Of a DNA stretch of 41,153 bases, positions 36,073-41,153 are shown one piece after another (position 1 is the first letter of the stretch; every line of letters begins with the position of its first letter). The notes beneath the pieces were generated by a model. That model searched no databases. It was not told the origin of the DNA and saw only the letters and a program-made list of their open reading frames with translations. Position numbers and translations under genes: made by a program. Source of the stretch: a virus; IMG/VR virus record IMGVR_UViG_3300035199_000514, positions 1 to 41,153 of that record; one strand, written 5' to 3'.

Positions 36073-38040
36073 CTATATGGTGCACGTATCGTTTGTGCAG
36101 TACTTATCTCCGGAACCCCCTTGGTTATATTCTATCCGCTGCAGGGGGTTGATCTTGGAAGTCATCTTTTCATACTTGCGCTTTGAGATGGCCTCATACG
36201 GCGCTTGCTCATATCCTGTTTCTTCGAATCGAACGAAGGAAACAGCCTTGAGGCGCGTCTCATAAAGTTCAAGCGCAGACTTAATCTGAGACGCTTCCTC
36301 TGGTTTAAAAGTGACTGTAACAGACACCGAGTTATCGGCCCAATAATACTGATACTGGGCTGCAATCTCAAGCTGTTCCCAGATGGATACTTCTTGTTTT
36401 CCGCGGGCGTAATAGGGCTCATGGACAGGAAACTCCACAACAACAGTATTCGGAGAATATTTATCATCTTCTATAGTATAGCCTGCTTCTTTAAGTTTGT
36501 CAATTAAACTTGATGTTGTCGAAAATCTAATTCGACGAATATAGTATTCATTTTCCGGGAAATGGATTCCCGGGGTGGAACCATTAAGCAACGATACAGT
36601 TCCAGAGGGCTTAATGGACGTCATTCTAATTGATTTAGGAATGCACAGCCAATTCGAATATTCTTCATCGAGTTGCTTTACGTATTCATATGCACGATCG
36701 CACATATCATATACTTCACGGCGGCCGAACTTGTTGAACGCTTGTACGACGCCAGATTGGGAGAGCCCAATGCGACGATTTTTAAGCATTTTGGCGTTCG
36801 TCTCTGGCCAGTGAGTATTTGACAGGGTTATCGTTTTGCCATATAGATATGCTATTTTAAGCGTGCGCAGATAGTCGTCGAGATCATCGTGTTTTGCTGG
36901 ATATGTCTCCACCAAGCAGCACAGCTCTGCGTCTTCAAGTTGCTGCTCCACACATGGATTAAAGCCCGCGACATTAACGTCGTCAAATCTTTCTCCATCT
37001 TTGAAGCGGCCGCGGGTGCGCGCATTGTTGAGCCAAATATATCCCGGCTCGCCGTTTTTCTGACTTTGTTCGGCGTGCCATGTATAATCCATTCCAACCT
37101 CTGCGTTAAACGAATTGTTGGATCCCCACCGGTGATGATATAGCTTTTCTTGATCGTTCTTCATTTCGAGATACCGCATATCATCATATTTGCCCATGGC
37201 CAGGGCCGCCGATCGCCGTACATTTCCCGACACCACACATCTTCCAATAAGATTTTCTGTGTCCACAAGGTCAACTGAGGTTATGTCTTCCCCCATCTTA
37301 GATGAGAATAGCTCCCTTAGATTTTCATGAAGCTCAATAAGAGGCTTTGGGCCGCTGGATGTGCCTCCAAAGCCTTTGATTTCGGCGCCCAATTCTCGGA
37401 TGGCCGAGTAATCAAATTTTGGTACCTTACCTCCGAAGAAGAACCCATCCAACAAGGTGTGCACGGAATTCACCCAGCCTTCGCGGGAATCATCAATCAC
37501 CAAAGTATCATTAGTATACTCGGGTTCTTTAATAGTAACGGTGCCCGCGCCCTCTGTGTCAAAGCCAACCCCTACTCCCACCATAAGAGCGTCCATCATC
37601 CACGCGAAAAGGTATCCCCCCTTCGTGGCAAGATCTCTGGTGGATCTAAACGCGCAGTTAAACAATCCGGCAGCAGTGCGCTCTTCAATAAACTTCGTAC
37701 CCATCATCCATAGGCCGCGGCCAGGAGGCGTCCACTTTAAACTAAATAAGCGTTCATATGCTTCCTTGGCGGTCTTTTGCGCCTTGTGATCGTTCCACTC
37801 TAGGCCCAATTGAAAAACATGACGCTTTTGCATATTGAACATCCCCTCCACGACGCGCCGGCATGTCTGCCACCACTCTTCGCTTCCGACTGCTTCTGGA
37901 TCAAATTCACTCAAACGTCTAGAGTAGGTGCGTTTAAAAGTTACATATCCAACGGGGCCCCATGGCACCGGTGCTGCTTTATAAGGCTCGATAAACGTGT
38001 CAGAAAGCCTAAATCTTCGAATGTTCTCAATTGTTCTCAT
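36073..38040 (-). CDS. nrdJ: class II ribonucleotide reductase (adenosylcobalamin-dependent)
   Basis: A 655-residue reductase of the monomeric class II type (Lactobacillus leichmannii-like). Residues for the radical and redox chemistry are present: F-N-C-A-F (Cys129), N-P-C-V-E-Q (Cys363 and Glu365), E-L-C-C-L (Cys374/375) and a C-terminal C-T-N-D-T-C pair. G-F-G-G-T-S-S-G at 223-230 fits the substrate loop. It makes deoxynucleotides without oxygen dependence but needs cobalamin. The C-terminal pair would be re-reduced by a thioredoxin or glutaredoxin, both encoded here. It overlaps the helicase stop by one base. Confidence 0.92.
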   Translation of the reverse strand: MRTIENIRRFRLSDTFIEPYKAAPVPWGPVGYVTFKRTYSRRLSEFDPEAVGSEEWWQTCRRVVEGMFNMQKRHVFQLGLEWNDHKAQKTAKEAYERLFSLKWTPPGRGLWMMGTKFIEERTAAGLFNCAFRSTRDLATKGGYLFAWMMDALMVGVGVGFDTEGAGTVTIKEPEYTNDTLVIDDSREGWVNSVHTLLDGFFFGGKVPKFDYSAIRELGAEIKGFGGTSSGPKPLIELHENLRELFSSKMGEDITSVDLVDTENLIGRCVVSGNVRRSAALAMGKYDDMRYLEMKNDQEKLYHHRWGSNNSFNAEVGMDYTWHAEQSQKNGEPGYIWLNNARTRGRFKDGERFDDVNVAGFNPCVEQQLEDAELCCLVETYPAKHDDLDDYLRTLKIAYLYGKTITLSNTHWPETNAKMLKNRRIGLSQSGVVQAFNKFGRREVYDMCDRAYEYVKQLDEEYSNWLCIPKSIRMTSIKPSGTVSLLNGSTPGIHFPENEYYIRRIRFSTTSSLIDKLKEAGYTIEDDKYSPNTVVVEFPVHEPYYARGKQEVSIWEQLEIAAQYQYYWADNSVSVTVTFKPEEASQIKSALELYETRLKAVSFVRFEETGYEQAPYEAISKRKYEKMTSKINPLQRIEYNQGGSGDKYCTNDTCTI

Positions 38041-39416
38041 TATGTTTTAATTCCTTTTCTAAATTTTTCATACTTATTTTGCAAAAGATCCTTCTGCATG
38101 CTCGCGCTTAGGGCTACGGGATTGAGGGGGACTGTAGTGTTGGGGACGCCGGTGGTGGGGAGGATTCTAATTTTGGCGCTGGAAGGATCCATAAAAATAT
38201 TATAGATAATGCCATCTGGGCCATTTCGATTTTTGGCTATGAAAATTTTACCATGATTGGTCTGTTTATCTTCGATAGTGCGCGAAACAGAGAAAATAAA
38301 ATCAGCCACAAAACACTTGTTAAAGGCTTCTGATATTTGTTCCATTGTGATAACTTCAGCGTTGAGCCCAGATCGATTTGTTTGAGAAGCGGTCCAAACT
38401 GGACATTGAAACTCGGTGGATATCGCTCTTAGCTCTTCATAAATAGATTCCAATTCTGTTCTTTTCTCTTTTCTCACTGTTACCGGCTTTAAGAGATCTC
38501 CATAATCGACGATAATCATGCCGGGCTTTATACCCCGCTTTAGCAGCCTTGTTAGGTGGGATTTAATAGTATTAGTGCTGGCGGATTTAGTAGGATATTC
38601 TTTAACAATAAGTTGTCCATCCAAATCTTTAATCTCCTCATAAACTTCTTCTTTGAAATCAATGATATCAGAAAGAGGGTACCCTGTTAAGCAACTATCG
38701 TAACGATTCGCGATAATTGTGTCTTGTAGCTCTAATGTATAGTGTATTACCACCTTCCCTTCTTTTAGCGCCTGGGCGCCAAGATGAACGAGACAAAATG
38801 ATTTACCGGCGCCCGTGGGGGCAATCACTACTCCAAGTTCGCTCTTTCCGAGGCCGCCACCGCAGATAGAGTCGATCTCTTTCCATCCCGTGGTGACCGG
38901 GAGGCGATGCTTGGGAACAAATCTCTGCTCAAAATCAGCTAAATAATCATATCCAAAATTGGTGTCCGATCCGAGTCTCAGCGAGTCGTTGATAGTTTTA
39001 GAAATTTCATCAAAAGAGCACGACTGGAGCAAGTTTACAGATTTGAGCATCGCCTCCTTCAGATTCTGTTTGCGACAAAAATCCAAGGACTGCTCTTTTA
39101 TAAAATCGATGTCTGTGGTCTCTCGGCAAGTTATCTTGGCAAAATAATCTCTAACTTGTTTTTGTATTACTTCGTCTTCGTTATCTAACTCTGTGCGCAG
39201 AATGGTGATGACCGCTTCTGCTGATGGGTGTGTTCCATAGCGTTCGCGGTAGTTAACAATTTTCTCAACAAAAACACGTAGATACTCTAATTCTAAGAAA
39301 TTAATATTAAGAACTTCTGTGATTTGATCAGCGAAAGGCCTGTCCTCGTATATGATTTGTACGAGTCCCTCTTGGAAGGCTTTTCCGTATCTGCTAAAAG
39401 TTGTCTTATCAGTCAA
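38040..39416 (-). CDS. DnaB-type replicative helicase
   Basis: A 458-residue protein starting with TTG at 39416. No in-frame ATG lies nearby, and GGGGT precedes the TTG. Residues 199-206 (A-P-T-G-A-G-K-S) are the Walker A motif, I-I-V-D-Y-G-D near 315 is Walker B, and W-T-A-S-Q-T-N-R-S-G fits the DnaB/gp41 glutamine loop. The N-terminal helical domain (F-S-R-Y-G-K-A-F-Q-E) resembles gp41-type phage helicases. It would unwind the replication fork 5' to 3' together with the phage DnaE. Confidence 0.88.
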   Translation of the reverse strand: MTDKTTFSRYGKAFQEGLVQIIYEDRPFADQITEVLNINFLELEYLRVFVEKIVNYRERYGTHPSAEAVITILRTELDNEDEVIQKQVRDYFAKITCRETTDIDFIKEQSLDFCRKQNLKEAMLKSVNLLQSCSFDEISKTINDSLRLGSDTNFGYDYLADFEQRFVPKHRLPVTTGWKEIDSICGGGLGKSELGVVIAPTGAGKSFCLVHLGAQALKEGKVVIHYTLELQDTIIANRYDSCLTGYPLSDIIDFKEEVYEEIKDLDGQLIVKEYPTKSASTNTIKSHLTRLLKRGIKPGMIIVDYGDLLKPVTVRKEKRTELESIYEELRAISTEFQCPVWTASQTNRSGLNAEVITMEQISEAFNKCFVADFIFSVSRTIEDKQTNHGKIFIAKNRNGPDGIIYNIFMDPSSAKIRILPTTGVPNTTVPLNPVALSASMQKDLLQNKYEKFRKGIKT

Positions 39417-39441
39417 TTTTTACCCCACTGCCGCATTACTA

Positions 39442-39469
39442 AGTATAACAGAACTTGTTCGAAAGTCAA
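39442..39469 (-). promoter_or_regulatory. sigma-70-like promoter of the helicase-reductase operon
   Basis: Minus strand: TTGACT (39464-39469), 16-base spacer, TATACT (39442-39447). It lies in the 58-base gap after the exonuclease and drives the helicase, the reductase and probably the following genes. GAAC and GTTC form a small inverted repeat in the spacer. Confidence 0.72.
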
Positions 39470-39474
39470 GCAAA

Positions 39475-40446
39475 TTAGCGCTGCGCATTAATTTTATTAA
39501 GATGTAATTCAAGGTCTTTCCAGTTTAACTCTCCAAACCCGTCATCGCGCATTTTCTTGATGATTTCTATCTTGTTGAAATTGCACTCAAAGTTCTCAAC
39601 AGCGTTCCTAACAAAGTCTTTAGATTGGGGTGAGAGCATGGGAGAATAAAGTTGCATCATCTTATAATTGTGTTCGATTATTTCTTGACCCTCGATAATG
39701 TTGTCATGAAATTTTAATGGCTTGTCGACTTTTTCGCAATAGTTAACCACATCAACAGCAGTATAATCTTTGTTGGCGCCCAAAAACCCTAAGCGGCGCT
39801 GAATGGTTTTAAATCCGACTGCTTTGATTCCCGGCAAATTATCAGACGCATCTCCCACAAGAGCCCGGGCTAGTGCCATATTCCGCGGGTGTACGCCCAA
39901 CTCCTCAACAATACGTCTTTTGTTGTAAACTACATCGCTAGTGGGGCGATATACAACCGTTTCATCATCACACAGCTGATAAAAATCTTTATCATTGGAG
40001 ACAATCACTTTCTGCCATCCGTCATAATAAGACATTCTGGTGAGATAAGCAATTACATCGTCCGCTTCTACCTCCGGGAGCATCACCTGAACAATGGGCA
40101 TTTCATTGAAATATTCGATGGCGCGCTGTTGCTGCCAAATACGATTTTTCATCTCCTCGTTTTCTGTAAGTGCTTTTACGTTTCTGTTTAAGCGAATTGG
40201 CTTTCGGCCGGCCTTATAGTTCTTGTCGAGTGACCGGCGCTTACGCGATCCGTTAGGGCCATCCCAAACGATCACGACCTCTTCCGGCTTTGTCATCCTT
40301 ACAAGTTTTTGTACAATCTTTAAAGAACCTTTGAAGCCCCCAATTGGTTCACCATTGGTTGATAAACTTGGATCTACGATATAAGCTCTCAAAAACATGT
40401 TAAGTGCATCAATAATTAGAACGCGTTTTTTATCAGTCTGTGTCAT
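39475..40446 (-). CDS. 5'-3' exonuclease (RNase H/flap endonuclease family)
   Basis: A 323-residue protein from the Met at 40446 (GGAG six bases upstream). The FEN/5'-nuclease signature is complete: L-I-I-D-A-L-N near the start, V-W-D-G-P-N-G-S-R-K-R-R, L-P-E-V-E-A-D-D-V-I-A-Y, V-S-N-D-K-D-F-Y-Q-L and V-G-D-A-S-D-N-L-P-G-I. It removes RNA primers and flaps during lagging-strand synthesis. The phage polymerase is DnaE type without this activity, so the separate gene makes sense. Confidence 0.9.
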   Translation of the reverse strand: MTQTDKKRVLIIDALNMFLRAYIVDPSLSTNGEPIGGFKGSLKIVQKLVRMTKPEEVVIVWDGPNGSRKRRSLDKNYKAGRKPIRLNRNVKALTENEEMKNRIWQQQRAIEYFNEMPIVQVMLPEVEADDVIAYLTRMSYYDGWQKVIVSNDKDFYQLCDDETVVYRPTSDVVYNKRRIVEELGVHPRNMALARALVGDASDNLPGIKAVGFKTIQRRLGFLGANKDYTAVDVVNYCEKVDKPLKFHDNIIEGQEIIEHNYKMMQLYSPMLSPQSKDFVRNAVENFECNFNKIEIIKKMRDDGFGELNWKDLELHLNKINAQR

Positions 40447-40488
40447 TGGGTTCTCCACCAAGAAGGAGTTTGTGTAAAACAAATATAT

Positions 40489-40923
40489 TCATAGTTTATA
40501 GCTTCCTGCTTTTTTGTTGTTAATAGTATATACCACTCGCTTTACTCCTACGTGTTTCAGGGCTTCGTGGCACATGGCACACGGCTTTGAAAGCTTATAG
40601 TCGCCCTCTCTACCTACGCGAGCTACATAAACTGTGGCGCCGTCGGTAATGCTGCGATCCATGCCCAGGATCGCGCCAAGTTCTGCGTGCAGCGTGGTTC
40701 GGCCTGCATGCTCGCGTTGGAATCGGGACCCGAATGCGCAGTAATTATTCTTATTGAACGAGGCATTACGAATGGAGCCTTTGACAAGAACGGCGCCATG
40801 GCGATAATCGGGATAAGTCGATTGGTGTGCCATGCGCTTTGCTAGCTCCATATAGCGTCGGACTTTGCCAGAGTATTTGTGGAATCTGTCCGCACTATAG
40901 TCTGAGTCGTATTCCTGCGCCAT
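40489..40923 (-). CDS. dCMP/cytidine deaminase-like protein
   Basis: A 144-residue protein. H-A-E-L at 79-82 and P-C-A-M-C at 114-118 are the zinc-binding H-A-E and P-C-x-x-C motifs of the deaminase superfamily. Deoxycytidylate deaminase makes dUMP for dTMP synthesis, the usual phage use, though other deaminase targets are possible. The ATG at 40923 is chosen. An in-frame TTG three codons earlier has better spacing to GGAGG, and the first ATG at 40956 falls inside the promoter's start zone. Confidence 0.85.
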   Translation of the reverse strand: MAQEYDSDYSADRFHKYSGKVRRYMELAKRMAHQSTYPDYRHGAVLVKGSIRNASFNKNNYCAFGSRFQREHAGRTTLHAELGAILGMDRSITDGATVYVARVGREGDYKLSKPCAMCHEALKHVGVKRVVYTINNKKAGSYKL

Positions 40924-40957
40924 GGTAGACAAAAGCCCTCCTACAAGCTTATACATA

Positions 40958-40986
40958 AGTATAACTGATTACAGGAGAGCTGTCAA
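40958..40986 (-). promoter_or_regulatory. sigma-70-like promoter of the deaminase gene
   Basis: Minus strand: TTGACA (40981-40986), 17-base spacer, TATACT (40958-40963). The expected start lies near 40951. It drives the deaminase and 5' exonuclease genes. Confidence 0.78.
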
Positions 40987-40992
40987 GCGTTT

Positions 40993-41153
40993 TTATTCAG
41001 GATCAGAGTAAAATTGATCTGCAGAGCCTTCTCTTCGATCAAACTTTTGAACTACCTCTTCATCCATCAATTTGATAATATTGTTCTTAAACTCTTCGTC
41101 TGTTTGAATAATCTCTGCCCACTTAGATGGCTGAAACTTCTTCTCATAGCCGC
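40993..41153 (-). CDS. hypothetical protein, C-terminal end only
   Basis: The last 52 codons of a gene that begins beyond the right edge, ending in TAA. The visible part reads Y-E-K-K-F-Q-P-S-K-W-A-E-I-I-Q and F-D-R-R-E-G-S-A-D-Q-F-Y-S, charged and helical, with no recognised motif. It ends just before the deaminase promoter, so it is the last gene of the upstream operon. Function is unknown. Confidence 0.6.
   Translation of the reverse strand, partial: GYEKKFQPSKWAEIIQTDEEFKNNIIKLMDEEVVQKFDRREGSADQFYSDPE

Noticed and set aside
36475-36503. TTGACA-17-TATACT promoter-like match inside the ribonucleotide reductase gene
   Set aside because: It lies mid-gene with no new gene start behind it. 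The bases encode ordinary reductase residues. It is probably chance, given how many positions were examined.
1-41153. CRISPR arrays, insertion sequences, integrase or attachment sites
   Set aside because: I looked for direct repeats with spacers, transposase motifs and tRNA-end duplications and found none. The tRNA-Leu has no visible duplicated end.

Overview
The window is a dense, almost gap-free stretch of a large double-stranded DNA tailed-phage genome (class Caudoviricetes). Every supported gene lies on the minus strand, so transcription runs from high to low coordinates. The phage assignment rests on an endolysin with a peptidoglycan-binding domain, tail-fibre-like proteins, a phage Dam-type methylase, an acidic prohead-core-like protein, and many small overlapping genes. 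The style recalls large marine myoviruses of Gram-negative hosts, but no portal, capsid, sheath or terminase gene is present, so family and host are inferred. No stretch longer than about 80 bases lacks a gene.

Layout in transcription order (right to left). 41153-38040: partial gene, deoxycytidylate deaminase-like protein, 5'-3' exonuclease, DnaB-type helicase. 38040-36073: class II ribonucleotide reductase. 36064-34066: zinc-finger protein, GroES-like co-chaperonin, amidase endolysin, metzincin-type metalloprotease. 34064-32308: a Rossmann-like and a nucleotidyltransferase-like protein. 32311-27241: membrane protein, bacterial-type DNA polymerase III alpha (DnaE), ClpP-like protease, J-domain protein. 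27183-22426: GapR-like protein, DUF262/HNH (GmrSD-like) protein, Dam methylase, zinc and thioredoxin proteins, IMPDH-type enzyme, sigma-region-4-like regulator. 22357-16626: acidic core-like protein, membrane protein, second ClpP, nuclease-like protein, GroEL, small proteins. 16622-6924: D12-like protein, membrane protein, phosphomannomutase-like HAD enzyme, giant PcfJ/ParB-like protein, trypsin-like protease, tail-fibre proteins, pol-beta-type nucleotidyltransferase. 6946-1: small genes, including glutaredoxin, a tRNA-Leu, and a tandem array of tiny GDLV-motif proteins.

The most unusual structure is at the left end. Nine tiny paralogues of about 52-74 residues, nearly all beginning M-K-[VIL]-G-D-[LM]-V, are packed head to tail between 1 and 1560, with further members out to 5860 and one at 17330. 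At most junctions the last codons of one gene (reading roughly L-E-V-I-N-E-S-R-stop) are also the Shine-Dalgarno site, start codon and first codons of the next gene, in another frame, with an exact 14-base overlap.

Ten strong candidate sigma-70 promoters (TTGAC[AT], 16 or 17 bases, TATAAT-like), all minus-strand, and one weaker internal one divide the region into operons and suggest use of host RNA polymerase. The phage carries its own protein-quality kit (GroEL, GroES-like, DnaJ-like, two ClpPs of which one has Asn in place of the catalytic Asp) and a bacterial-style replication and nucleotide kit (DnaE, DnaB-type helicase, 5'-3' exonuclease, class II reductase, deaminase, IMPDH).
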